This document shows positions 24,001 to 33,845 of a DNA stretch of 49,462 nucleotides, one piece after another. The DNA lies in the NCBI GenBank assembly GCA_025765595.1, contig JAIVFH010000211.1:1-49462 (forward strand), read 5' to 3'. A program made the translations under genes and the position numbers. Each line of letters starts with the position of its first letter. Within the stretch, counting starts at the first letter, position 1. The stretch is from Obelidium mucronatum (taxonomy: Eukaryota; Chytridiomycota; Chytridiomycetes; Chytridiales; Chytriomycetaceae). The notes under the pieces were generated by a model that did not search any database, had not been told where the DNA came from, and saw nothing but the letters and a program-made list of their open reading frames with translations.

Positions 24001-24340
24001 CTTGAAAAAAGCCCAAGCTGAGAACACGGAGCTTCAAAATCAGATCCAAGACGCACTTTCACAGGTAGAATGGTGGCGGAGTCTTGAATACGAAAAAAGT
24101 TTTGAATTGGAAGCAGCAGTGAATCGCGTAACCGAAATGTCAAATGAGATTCAACGGTTGATGCACGTCAACAACAGAATGAAGAATCAAGTAGTGGAAG
24201 ATCGACAACGGCGACTATCGAGTACGTCGCCGCAAAGAGGATACAGCCTGCCAGTTGAAAGTGCAAAAGTTTCTCTTCGTGATGGGGCAAATAATGCTGT
24301 TGCAACCCGTCAATCGGTTGCCACCCTTGGGGAACAGTGA
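21048..24340 (+). CDS. DHA2-type major facilitator transporter running in frame into a C-terminal coiled-coil region
   Basis: Exons 21048-21436, 21498-21748, 21801-22236, 22303-22656, 22707-23605 (with a one-base frame change near 22761-22767) and 23654-24340. The transporter part carries DHA2 (14-TM drug:H+ antiporter) landmarks: FLAALDQTIVSTAL in TM1, GKFADIFGRK in loop 2-3, GRAIAGVGGGGIFSM, IGPLIGGAFSDHISWRW, and QIAIATAVSTACQTLGGAIGV with GTIFNN. Without the frame change TGA follows; skipping one base yields the expected last loop and a final TM (AYLCIIPFPIIILLCVCFI). The same frame continues without a break for about 440 residues of Gln/Glu/Lys-rich coiled coil. Either a transporter with a long cytosolic coiled-coil tail, or two genes whose boundary I cannot see. 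Typical DHA2 proteins end soon after the last TM. Confidence 0.75.
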
Positions 24341-24475
24341 CTCAAAGGAAAAAATATTGAAAATTGAATCATAAAGGTCTTTTATATAAATGAGATCTTC
24401 AACAAACTTCACCTATCAAAGGTCAAAAAGAAGTGAAAGGAAACGAGAATGTCCAATTATGCAGGTTATGGAACA

Positions 24476-25993
24476 TCACCACGTGAAGTCGCAGACCATA
24501 CATCCTGCATTCGAATAACCAGCTCCACATCCAAATCTGGTCCAGGATGAGCTCAGAATGTTGCTAGCATGTCCCGGACTATTCATCCAACCGCCAATGG
24601 CCGAGGAGCAAGAGGAATGACCGTAAAACATGTTTTGAGCGAAAATGGTTCCTGGTCCAGAGTCTTGGTGGCATGTGGGGCAAATTCTTCCAGTTGCACA
24701 GTTGTCTGCGACGGGGGCGGCGTGGTTGTACGCAATATCGTCACTCCAAGTCAACGGTGGAACACCGTACTGAGCTCTCAAGCTATTGTGCACGTTCAAG
24801 CAATCTTGCCTGTTCGTAATAGGTTTTTCGGTTAGAGGAATATCGAGCAAACAGAAAATACCACGTACGCGAAGTCGCTACCAGGACTAGGAGGTTGAGG
24901 TTTCGGCTCGGGTTGTGGTTCAGGTTGAGGTTCAGGTTGAGGTTCAGGCTTTGGTTCGGGCTTTGGTTCAGGCGATGGGGCAGGAGCTTCAGGACTTGGA
25001 CTTGGAATTTCCCCAGGAGCACTTGTTGCCGTTGGCAACGCCTTCACATTTGGAGTAGTTGGAATAATGACATTTGGGATAGTTACACTGGAAGCCGTGC
25101 ATAGAAAAGAACCAACAGCAATGCTGGAGGTACAGTTGAGACTTGGATTAAAGGCCGTCAACTGGGTCAATGAGATTTTATAACCGTTGGAAGCTCCAAG
25201 ACAGGTAAGATTTTCAGAAAGAGTCACGTTAGAAGTGCAATCCGAAGAAACAGGACCCAAGGTTTGGGTAGTTGTGTCATTGAGGTTGGTTGTTTTTTTG
25301 TTGCGAAGTGAGGAATTCAGTTTATCGAAAGGGAATCCCATTCGAACGGTTGCATTGGCGTCGATAAACGCCTCGAGACACATTTGTTGACCAACAAGAG
25401 AGGCAATCGCGGTAGACGAGCAGTTGAGAACTGGATTGAGGATCTTAAAATCAGTGGGAGAGAGCGGAAACGCGGCAAGAATTCCGTCGCATGATTCAAC
25501 ATTATGGATAGTATATGAGGTCAAGCATGAACCTTGTTGGACTGGGTTTGATACTGATGCAATGGTGTTGTTGTTGGCAATTGGGATGAGATCACCACGG
25601 CCAACAGTGCAAATGATATCGTCTGGCTTGATGTTGTTACAAGTAAAGTTTTCATTGCTAGCCGTGTTTAGCTCAATAAGTTTGTGCATTTCCTGTGTTG
25701 AGTGTTCCGTTTGTTAAGGATCATCGGGGATCAATCTTTAATGGATCACATACAATTCCGGCCTTGTACGCAATTGACAAACAGGAGTCATTTGAGGCCA
25801 CTTTATGGGTATAAAGACACTCTTGGGTGTTGGCGAATGAGATTGCATCCAGGTTCGGAACAATGTGACCAGTCAAACTCGATTCGTTCGCTGCCCGCTG
25901 TGAGTTCAGGCGCTGAAACGTAAATGAAGATGAAATAGAAGCAGCAGAGGAGGTGCCTGCGACTACGGCAAAGGCAAGAAGAGCTGACTTCAT
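24476..25993 (-). CDS. Secreted LysM-CAP protein (array member A)
   Basis: Exons 25993-25754, 25692-24869 and 24809-24476 give 465 residues. A signal peptide (MKSALLAFAVVAGTSSA) is followed by three LysM-like segments, each framed by cysteines (CLYTHKVASNDSCLSIAYKAGI, CLTSYTIHNVESCDGIL, CTSNVTLSENLTCLGASNG), an acidic Pro/Glu linker of PEP repeats, and a CAP/SCP/PR-1 domain. This domain keeps the classical first histidine (VHNSLRAQYGVPPLTW) and has GHASN as its second block. LysM domains bind chitin-type glycans; CAP domains in fungal Pry proteins bind sterols and lipids. It is the most canonical CAP of the array and stands at its upstream (left) edge. The last intron carries a CTAAC branch-like site. 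Confidence 0.85.
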
Positions 25994-26935
25994 TGGTCAA
26001 TAATGAGGTTTGGAGATTTGGAGAAAATAAGGGAGGAGCGGGCTTGTAGAGACCTACAAGGAGAAAATGGACCAAGTTATACGTCACCTCTCTAATGAGT
26101 TTTGGCTTCATTCTGTTTCGCGTGAATGTATATGATTGAAACGGTATGAGTCCGATAAAGCCTGCCATTGAAAAACAGTCGCGATTTCCATTCGAGCCAG
26201 TTTCTCTGCTTTTTCGCGCTCAAGAGTGCGATATAAACTATGTTGACGTATGCTTTCGTCATTTTTGTGGGTTTCTACACCCAACAGTTTCACATACCCA
26301 ACAGTTACACAAACGATGAATGAAGTGAATCCAAGATTCCAAATGAATATTTACAATGTGAAAGACATGTATTATTGACTTTGAGTCTGGGATATATCGG
26401 GGTTGCGGTCAATCTTGGGGTGGAAGTTAATGTTGGATTCGGTGCTTGGCTGTCAAATATTCAAAAGAAAGAAGAGTAAGGAGTAGCACCCCTAACCCAA
26501 CAACTTCCTTCATAGACGCCGTATCTCGAGAAGGAGCGAGCTGTCAGCAACCAACCAGTGGCGTTTTGTTATTGACGCGTCGCCTCACTCCCGCCCAACC
26601 ACCATCCAGACACCCGCCTCTCCAACAATAAGGAAATGCTCCAGGTGAGGGTTGAACTCACGACCTTCTGCGTGCATACAGCCGTGGCGACCATATAAGA
26701 CAGACACTCTTACCACTGAGTTACAAGAGCTACTCGTCTTGCAACAAATCTTTCTTTTATTCCGATCCCCTTTTTTCACACCCGAATACAGGCAAAACAA
26801 GAAAGTGCGACGGCTTGGTTGATATATTCTGATTGATTCAAATTCGACAACACACACACACTCAACCACACTCAACCACAATTTAAGCAACATAACCACT
26901 GTATTTTCTGATTCTTTCTTTCTAATAACAACACT
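25994..26935. other. Intergenic region between CAP genes A and B
   Basis: Apart from the tRNA-Ile gene at 26637-26730, no gene is seen. It includes the promoter of CAP gene A, with an ATGAGGT heptamer at 26003-26009, and a CA-rich simple repeat with a duplicated ctcaaccaca unit at about 26853-26881. Confidence 0.5.
26637..26730 (-). tRNA. tRNA-Ile (anticodon UAU) with a 21-nt intron
   Basis: Read on the minus strand, the 94-bp sequence folds into a cloverleaf. Acceptor GCTCTTG pairs with CTGGAGC plus discriminator A (one U-U mismatch), D stem ACTC/GAGT, anticodon stem TCTGT/GCAGA, T stem GTGAG/CTCAC with loop TTCAACC. The loop CTTATA places TAT at 34-36, and 21 nt (26673-26693) lie after position 37, the canonical eukaryotic intron site. 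tRNA-Ile(UAU) is one of the tRNAs that usually keeps an intron. CCA is not encoded. The gene sits inside the CAP array. Confidence 0.9.
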
Positions 26936-27863
26936 CTACAAAACGCGAAGCCCATAGTTACAAACAGTGGCAGCCATACCGCTTGCAGCAACAAACGATC
27001 CACACCCAATCGTCTTATAATCCACTTCAAACCCAACAATATTCTTGAAATGTCCGGCATCCAGGTTATATGGATCGTTCCCCAAAGCTTCGTTCGTTAC
27101 CCATCCGTGGTAGGAGTTTGTGCATGAGTCCTTTTCCTGTGTACAGGTTCTGGCCCCATGAAGTTCCACTTCCACTCTAGGAAAAATAATAAGCAAAGTG
27201 AAAACCCGTTTTAAAAAAGTATTACATTGGTGTGGCAGTGACTACAGTTATTTTCGGCAGCGTATTTGGCACTCGCAGTTGCATATTCCGCAAGCTTTTC
27301 ATTCCACACAAGTGGCCCAGCACCCGAGTAATGCGAACGCGCATAGTTTGCAAGAATAGTGCATTCCTGATCAACAGGAAGTCCCTTCACATTCGGTGGT
27401 GTATCCGTGTTTGCGAGGACTTTACAAAAGTCCATTGTACCTTTGGTGCAGACCGTGGGGAGGATCACTACAACCGGTGGCTGTGGTACAGGAGCTGGAG
27501 GAGCTGGAGTCTCGACTTCTGGTTGAGGTTCAGGGGCTGGAAGAGCGTCAGGCTCTGGACGTGATTCTACGAGTGGTGGCTCAGGTTCTGGAATTGGATT
27601 ACTCTCCACAATCACATCTTCCGCATCTGGTCTTCAGGTACCGATTCAAGAACGATGGGAGCGTCGACTTCGGCCTGTGGTTCAGGTGCTGGAGCTAAGG
27701 ATTGATCGTAAATTGGTTCTGGTTCAGGCGCGACGGTGGTGACAGTTGTTGTTGGAGTAGCAACAACAACGGCGGCATACTTTGGGGCGCACTTCTTCTT
27801 TGCAGAATTTGCGGTTGCCGACGCGGTAAGAGCAACAAACAATAGGGCTCTTCCCAATTTCAT
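26936..27863 (-). CDS. Secreted CAP protein with frame breaks (array member B)
   Basis: Starts with a signal peptide (MKLGRALLFVALTASATA) and KKCAPKY, then an acidic Pro/Glu-rich linker and a CAP domain: ILANYARSHYS, CSHCHTN|SGSGTSWGQNLYT, GWVTNEALGNDP, AGHFKNIVGF, TVCNYGL. A 49-bp intron (27177-27225) interrupts the CHTN-SG motif. Two single-base problems break the frame: one in the linker near 27630 and one near 27130, where dropping a G restores the conserved reading. The nearest relative in the window is member D. Stop is TAG. Either the sequence carries errors or this copy is being lost. Confidence 0.7.
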
Positions 27864-28196
27864 TCCCTTTTCTTTCTCAATTGAATTTTAGTTTGGTATC
27901 AAGCCAGTAAAAAAAATTAATCACAGAAAGGTTTGAACCCCCTCTCTCTCAACAAGAAAGGTGCAACCTTAGCTGTTGTGTGTCTCTGATTCTTGAGTTT
28001 TTAAACTCTTTTCGATTAAAAAAAAGTACCTGAAATCTACTTCTTCTTTTTTAATGACATATGTATATATGCAAGGAAAAACCACATCCCAGAGTGCATC
28101 CTACTTCCAGAGAACGAAAGCCAGCTCTCGCTTTCCCTCTCTCACTCACCTAATCACTCTTCACGATCTCCCCCCACCCGCGCTCCGTTCTCTCTA
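27864..28196. other. Intergenic region between CAP genes B and C
   Basis: Contains the promoter of member B and the 3' flank of member C. A B-box-like stretch near 27928-27945 does not fold into a tRNA. A CT-rich stretch (about 28124-28200) is present. No gene is seen. Confidence 0.4.
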
Positions 28197-29297
28197 TCAC
28201 AACCCATAATTACAAACCGTAGCCCCCTGCCCAATCCTCGAAGAAGCACACCCAATCGTCTTATACGGCGCCGCAAACCCCACCACATTCGTAAAATGCC
28301 CCGCATCCACATTCACAGGATCATTCCCAGCCGCCTCATTCGTAACCCACCCGAAATAACTCTCCGCACACGATTTTTTACTCAAATACAGATTCTGTCC
28401 CCACGTTGTTCCAGGCCCCGAGTTTGTGTGGCAGTCCCAGCAGTTGTTTGTTGCACTGTAGTCTGCGGATGCTTGCGCGTAGGCGGCTAGGGTTGGGGAC
28501 CAGGTTAACGGTTTGGCGGTGGGGTTGTAGTGGGATCGCGCGTAGTTTGCGAGGATCGTGCATTCTTCTGGGACAGAGAGGTTTGCGACGGGTGGGGGTT
28601 TGTCGGTGGAGGTGAGCGCTGCGCATGCGGCTATGTTTGTGGCGCTGCATTGAGGTTGTGGGGGTGGTGGTGGTGGGGGTTGGGGTGCTTGTGTGGTTAC
28701 GACAATGTCCGCTGTGGTAGTTTGTGGGGGAGGCGGCAGGGGTGCTTCTGTGGTTGTGGTAGTAGTAGTTTGGGGTTCTGGTTGTGGAGCGGGATCGGTA
28801 GTTTGTGGTTCAGGCTCAGGTTGGGGTTCTGGTGCTGGAGCTGGTTCTGTTGTTGGTTCTGGTTGTGGCGCTGGTGCTGGTCCATCATGAGTTGGATCAG
28901 TTGCTGTGGTATCATTTGCTGCTGAAGTTGTTATTGTTGTTTCATTTTCTGGTTGTGGCACTGGTGCCGGGGCAAGTTCAGTTGTTGTAGCCAGCGGTGG
29001 TAGTGGCACAGCATAAAGAGCCGGACGAACTGCTGCGGTACTAGTAGTAGTCGTGGTAGTAGTGGTAGAAGTAGTGGTGGTAGTAGTGGTAGTAGCTTTC
29101 GGCACGGGAGGAGCGGTATACACAATTGCGACCGCCGTCTTTGTCGGGGGAAGCGGCGCTACATAAAGCAGAGGAACCACCGGCGGCGGTGTTTGCTTCG
29201 ACGGTTTAACACTAGACTTTGGACGACACTTCTTTGCCAGACTTGTTTGAACCAAGGTAACCGCCACAACAAAGACCACAAGCTTGCCAAATATCAT
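28197..29297 (-). CDS. Secreted Thr/Pro-rich CAP protein (array member C)
   Basis: Single exon of 366 residues from the ATG at 29297, chosen because it starts a proper signal peptide (MIFGKLVVFVVAVTLVQTSLA) followed by KKCRPK as in members B and D. An upstream in-frame extension is hydrophobic and implausible. A long mucin-like region of Thr and Pro, with alternating PAPQPEP and Thr runs, leads to the C-terminal CAP domain: ILANYARSHYNP, WDCHTNSGPGTTWGQN, GWVTNEAAGNDP, AGHFTNVVGF, TIGC, ATVCNYGL. The first CAP histidine is replaced (AN in place of HN), the second is kept. The Thr-rich stretch is likely O-mannosylated, typical of wall-associated proteins. No LysM-like head is seen. Confidence 0.85.
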   Translation of the reverse strand: MIFGKLVVFVVAVTLVQTSLAKKCRPKSSVKPSKQTPPPVVPLLYVAPLPPTKTAVAIVYTAPPVPKATTTTTTTTSTTTTTTTTSTAAVRPALYAVPLPPLATTTELAPAPVPQPENETTITTSAANDTTATDPTHDGPAPAPQPEPTTEPAPAPEPQPEPEPQTTDPAPQPEPQTTTTTTTEAPLPPPPQTTTADIVVTTQAPQPPPPPPPQPQCSATNIAACAALTSTDKPPPVANLSVPEECTILANYARSHYNPTAKPLTWSPTLAAYAQASADYSATNNCWDCHTNSGPGTTWGQNLYLSKKSCAESYFGWVTNEAAGNDPVNVDAGHFTNVVGFAAPYKTIGCASSRIGQGATVCNYGL

Positions 29298-29723
29298 ATT
29301 TGGTTTTCTAACACAACTTTTTTTCTTCCAATAGCGATGCCTTGAAATGAATATAATTCCAAACAGGGTTATAATAATTTCATTAATCCCCTCCAGCCCC
29401 ACTCATCTTGTTTTCGTAAGAGACTCAATCGTTTCAGGGTGTCTTTTTTCGATTTGGAAAAATCGTAACAATGGGAAAAAATTCCATTCCAGGGTTTTTC
29501 ATCACCTGACTGGTAGAGTGATAACACCTCAAGAAAACGTCTTAATCGGCTGTTACGGCAAAAGAAAAGAATGAGGAAACGGTAGACGTTACTTATATGA
29601 ACATATATGGAGCGTGTCTATTTCGAGATATATCAACTAATAACAGAAAAACGGTGGAAAAAGGGGAGAGGTGGTGTGCATAAAAAAAAAGAAGACCATC
29701 ATAAAAGCCCCCTTCTACTCTTT
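29298..29723. other. Intergenic region between CAP genes C and D
   Basis: Promoter of member C plus the 3' flank of member D. AT-rich, with no credible coding or RNA gene. Confidence 0.4.
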
Positions 29724-30650
29724 TTAAATGGCACGCAGACCATAGTTACAAACAGTAGCAACAACCGACTTTCCAGATTTTGTAGAAGAAGCAGACCCAC
29801 ACCCAACAAACTGATATGGAACTTCAAACCCAACAATATTTTTAAAGTGACCCGCATCCAGATTATGTGGATCCAAACCAAGTGCTTCCGTTGTAACCCA
29901 ACCCGCATACGCATCCGCACAGGACCCAACTCCAGTGTACAAGTTCTGTCCCCATGTTGTTCCAGAACCAGAGTTGGTGTGGCAGTGAGAACAGTCGTTG
30001 TCAGCAGCGTATTGGGCACTTTCGGTAGCGTAGACAGCAAGCTGGTTGTTCCACACCAAGTCCTTCTCACCAGAGTAGTGTTGACGTGGGTAGTTTGCGA
30101 GGGCCAAGCAAGCAGCGGGTTCAGAGAGTTTGGCAATTCTAACGAAATCAGGCTTGTCGGTGGCAGCAAGCACTCTGCACCAGTCCATGGAGGCGGCAGT
30201 ACAGAATTGTAGAGGTTGTGGTACTGGAGCTGGCGCAGTCACGTTTTCAACAACGACTGCCTTGGCTTCTTCGACAATCACCACTTCGTTTTCCTGTTGT
30301 GGGACTGGCGCTGGCAAGTTCTCGACTTCCTCCTGGGGGGCTGGGGCTGGGGCTGGGGCTGGCTCGTCAACGACGGGAGCCACTGGCTCCAATGGAGCAA
30401 CCACTTCCTCGACAGGGGCTTCGACAACTGGCTCAACGATTTCCTGTGGGGCTGGTGGTGGGGCAACGGTGGTGGTGGCGGCTGGTGCCTCGGTGGTCGT
30501 GGTAACAGCAGCAGTGGCAGCGGCAATGGTGGTCGTGGCAGCGACAACAACGGCAGGGGCCTCCGCCTTGTACTTTGGCGCACACTTCTTGCCGGCGGCA
30601 ACCAACGAGGCGCTGGCGAGAATGGTTGCGAGGATGCTGGTCACCTTCAT
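29724..30650 (-). CDS. Secreted Ala/Pro/Glu-rich CAP protein (array member D)
   Basis: Single exon, 308 residues, TAA stop. Signal peptide MKVTSILATILASASLVAAG and KKCAPKYK link it to members B and C. The linker is rich in Val, Ala, Pro and Glu with repeated APAP, PVVEAPVEE-type units. The CAP domain reads CLALANYPRQHYS, NDCSHCHTNSGSGTTWGQN, GWVTTEALGLDP, AGHFKNIVGF, QFVGCGS, ATVCNYGLRAI. As in most of the array the first CAP histidine is missing and GHF is kept. Probably secreted or wall-retained; the ligand is unknown (sterol or lipid binding is known for fungal CAP homologues). Intact and close to frame-broken member B. Confidence 0.87.
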   Translation of the reverse strand: MKVTSILATILASASLVAAGKKCAPKYKAEAPAVVVAATTTIAAATAAVTTTTEAPAATTTVAPPPAPQEIVEPVVEAPVEEVVAPLEPVAPVVDEPAPAPAPAPQEEVENLPAPVPQQENEVVIVEEAKAVVVENVTAPAPVPQPLQFCTAASMDWCRVLAATDKPDFVRIAKLSEPAACLALANYPRQHYSGEKDLVWNNQLAVYATESAQYAADNDCSHCHTNSGSGTTWGQNLYTGVGSCADAYAGWVTTEALGLDPHNLDAGHFKNIVGFEVPYQFVGCGSASSTKSGKSVVATVCNYGLRAI

Positions 30651-31112
30651 TTCTATAGTCTAATTGGTTGGTGTTGTTTTTTGGGGAGGAGGAGGGAAAA
30701 GCGAAAAATCGGTCCAAATGACGCTGGTATCAGAAAAATTTCTTGGTTTTTAATCAAACAGACACGCACGAAGAGGCACAAGCCATCTTTTTGGCGTCTT
30801 GTTTTTTTGTTCTTGCATTAGCGATTCCCTGCTCATTCTTTTAGCATACAAAGCAACAATTTCAGACAGGAAAGGGATGGCGTTTTGTTGTTTCAGAAAT
30901 GGGTCTTGCCCCCTAAATTTACAACCAATTTCTAAAATGTCTGTATTTGCAGCCAAGAGAATCAAAAAAGAACTCAGTTAATCTTTTTAAAATAGTATGG
31001 TTGTTTATTGGATGGGCAGTCTATAAAATATAACAAGTCTTCATATATCAAAGAGTGGAGAAAATACAACAGAGTTTTGAAACGCGTCTTTCCAAAAAAA
31101 AAAATGGATTCC
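30651..31112. other. Intergenic region between CAP genes D and E
   Basis: Promoter of member D plus the 3' flank of member E. No coding or RNA gene is convincing here. Confidence 0.4.
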
Positions 31113-32120
31113 TCAAGGATACCAACTAAAGTTGCAGACGATACTTGCACCGTTCGCATAAGAAACAGCACATCCAAAGTATGGATAGTCCACAGGATAC
31201 CCAACCTATTAACTCCCCACGTTAGCTCTCGAAAGAAACAAACAAACGAAAGAATATGGATACATACAATGGTTACATAATGCTCTCCCAAATACGGCGC
31301 TTCTTGAGTAATCCATCCATCATACGCCTCTGCACATGTCGTCTTTGAACAGTAAAGAACCTGCGCGATTCCAGTGCCACCACCACTCAATGTATGGCAT
31401 GCGGCCGTACAGCATCCGTTCTCGGCACTGAAATCAGCGGAATATTGTGCCAGTCCTGTCAAATGATTTTTTATGAGTTTCTGTGCTGTTTTCAGAGAGA
31501 GAGAGACAAACACACATACCAGCCAGGTTATCCGACCAAGTCAATCCCGAAACTCCCGGATTATAATACTGCCTCGCTTGATCAAACAGCTGTCGACAAG
31601 AGTTACTATCAATGAATGGCCGCGGCGGGACCGTCGGCGACGGTGAAGGAGCCGCTGTCGTAGCAACAGCCGCAGTAGCAGTTGCATTTCCCAAAAGAGT
31701 CGAGTTTCCACCAGCCAACAATGTCGCATTACCACCCGCCGCCAAAGTCCCATTCCCACTTATCAACGTCCCATTGCCACCCTTCGAATCACTTCCAACA
31801 GCCCCATCATCCTCAATCGTCGGGTCCGGGTTAAACGGCACACAAATCAGGGTATTGGCTTTGATGAACGGTAATTTGCAGTCCAACGCAACATTCAAGT
31901 TCTTGAACGTTTTGAGTTCGATTCCGATTTCATCGCTCAGTTGTTGACAGGTCGGGGATCCAGTGACTCGAATTGCGTAGCGGCAGTGAGAGACGGCTTC
32001 GGCGTTCGAGACGCTGTAGTCGAGGTGGCCTGTTTTGTTTCGGTATCGGTAGGCGTCGACGGATGTGATTGCGGCTGCTAGTAGTAGGGCGAGGAGGGGC
32101 ATCAGTGACCGTGGAACCAT
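31113..32120 (-). CDS. Secreted LysM-like/CAP protein (array member E)
   Basis: Exons 32120-31520, 31455-31268 and 31205-31113 give 293 residues. The start is the ATG at 32120, which opens a signal peptide (MVPRSLMPLLALLLAAAITSVDA). Next come a GH...C segment and a LysM-like head (CRYAIRVTGSPTCQQLSDEIGIE ending LICVP), a Gly/Asn/Thr linker with repeated NGTL and NATLL sequons, and a divergent CAP domain: CRQLFDQARQYYNP, CCTAACHTLSGGGTGIAQ, CAEAYDGWITQEAP, GEHYVTIV, FGCAVS, SIVCNFS. Here the CAP signature GHFTN is replaced by EHYVTI, and the first histidine position reads F. The linker repeats look like N-glycosylation sites. Closest to member F. Confidence 0.83.
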
Positions 32121-32408
32121 TTTTGTTGAATTGGGTGGTGGTGGTGGTGGTTTCTTCAAACGACTAAAAATTGAGATTGTGATTTGGAGCTCTAAGCACC
32201 CCCCTGATGATGGCACTCGTGCTCTTAAACAAGCACCCCCACCTCAACCTTGAATATCATCAAGGAGTTTGTTTTATTCTAAATTTTTACACACAGCCAT
32301 ACGAGCGGTAGAAAAGGAAGCATAAAAAAAGGAGACTGATGCTTGCATAAGATAAGGTCTAAAACGATTAATGAGGTATACACAACACTTAACAAAGAAT
32401 AAGAATCA

Positions 32409-33431
32409 TCACGGATTCATTGAAAAGTTGCAGACGATCGCCTGTCCATTCAAGCCACTCACAGCACACCCCACATATCTGTACGACACCGGGTTGCCCA
32501 CGATAATCGCCCAATGGCCGCCCCGGTACGGCGCCTCGTCGGTGACCCACCCCTGGTACGCGCTCGCGCACGTGGTTTTGCTGCAGAACAGCACCTGGGC
32601 AATGTCGGTGCCCGGACCCGACAGGATGTGGCACGACGCGTCGCAGCAGCCGGACCCGGCGTTGTAGTCCGCGGCAGGCTGGGCTTGGCTCGCCAGGCGC
32701 TGGCTGAAGGCGAGGCCGCCGGCAGCGGGGAAATACTGCTGGCGCGCGCCGTTGAACAGCGCGATGCATTCTGATTGGTCGACGCCGACGGGCGCCGACG
32801 CGGGCTTCGGACACGCGGGGCAAGTAAGTGGGTTCCCGCAGTTGTCGGTGATTGTAGTGCCGCACTGCGAATCGGAGCAGCTTGTGCTCGCGACGCAGGG
32901 GCACGCCGGGCATGCGAGCGGGGCGCCACAGTTGTCGGTAATCGTCTGGCCGCACTGGTCGGCGGCACACGTGGACGTGGCGACGCAGGCGGCGGGCGAC
33001 GGCGTGGGCGCCGGCGATGCGTCAACACTGGCGCTGGCCGTCGCCGAACTTGAAGCAACAACGGGCGCAGCAACGGACGACGATGGCGCAATCGGCGCCG
33101 CGCGGTTCGGCGAAACACTGTCGGTGCCAGAAACACCCGCTGACGCCGAGGCTGGCGCTGAGGCAATGCAGATGTACAGACTGTCGGCCAGCACATTGCT
33201 GCAGTCCAGCCACGGGTTGAGCGACCGCAAGCCATTCACCGACATGGAGTTATCAGCCGCAAACTGCTGACACGTGGGCGTTCCTTTGGTCTTGTCCACA
33301 AACTTGCAGTCCTTGATGTTGGCCAAGTTGTTGCTGTCCATGTTGCTGTTCACGTGGCCGGGTGATCCGACTTTGAGTGCATTCGATAGCGTGCTTGCCG
33401 CGAGTGCCATAGCAAGGTGGATGAGTCTCAT
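32409..33431 (-). CDS. Secreted LysM-like/Cys-repeat/CAP protein (array member F)
   Basis: Single exon, 340 residues. Signal peptide (MRLIHLAMALAASTLSNA), GH-containing segment, LysM-like head (CKFVDKTKGTPTCQQFAADN ending YICIA), a Ser/Ala linker, two Cys-rich repeats of about 30 residues (CAADQCGQTITDNCGAPLACPAC and CSDSQCGTTITDNCGNPLTCPAC), and a CAP domain like member E: CIALFNGARQQYFP, CCDASCHILSGPGTDIAQ, GGHWAIIV, VCNFSMNP. The DNA is far richer in G+C than neighbouring members D, E, J-L. About 100 bp around 32805-32905 is nearly identical to part of member G. The Cys-rich repeat is not one I can name; carbohydrate binding is a guess from the LysM context. Confidence 0.85.
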   Translation of the reverse strand: MRLIHLAMALAASTLSNALKVGSPGHVNSNMDSNNLANIKDCKFVDKTKGTPTCQQFAADNSMSVNGLRSLNPWLDCSNVLADSLYICIASAPASASAGVSGTDSVSPNRAAPIAPSSSVAAPVVASSSATASASVDASPAPTPSPAACVATSTCAADQCGQTITDNCGAPLACPACPCVASTSCSDSQCGTTITDNCGNPLTCPACPKPASAPVGVDQSECIALFNGARQQYFPAAGGLAFSQRLASQAQPAADYNAGSGCCDASCHILSGPGTDIAQVLFCSKTTCASAYQGWVTDEAPYRGGHWAIIVGNPVSYRYVGCAVSGLNGQAIVCNFSMNP

Positions 33432-33642
33432 GTTCCAGGTTATGAGGTTATAATGAGGTAAACAAGGACTTGATTTGGTTGAGTGAGGTTTGATGCGAAA
33501 TTACACAAGAGAACAAATGAAGAGAGCATGCTGTAAAACTCCAGAAATTAAATCACTACTTTACTCTACTTTATGAGTTAACTTTTATAAATGAGGTCAT
33601 AAATGACTTGATTGAAACCAGGGTACAGAAACAACGCGGGAC

Positions 33643-33798
33643 TTAAGCATAGTCACAACCAACAACTCCACCAAAGGGACTTCCACCGCAATTGTAAATT
33701 GAACATCCCAGCTGCGTATATCCACCAACCATAAAACCAAAGTGAGAGTTTGTAACTCCATTATTGAAATCTGCAGGAACTTTTTCAGCAATCATGAT

Positions 33799-33845
<47 letters not shown>

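Noticed and set aside
27920..27990. Possible tRNA from a B-box-like GGTTCAAACC stretch on the minus strand
   Set aside because: No acceptor stem pairing and no proper D and anticodon arms could be found.
30130..30663. Long plus-strand open frame opposite CAP gene D (Ala/Gly/Thr-rich)
   Set aside because: It is the antisense of an Ala/Pro/Glu-rich coding region; low-complexity codons leave the opposite strand open.
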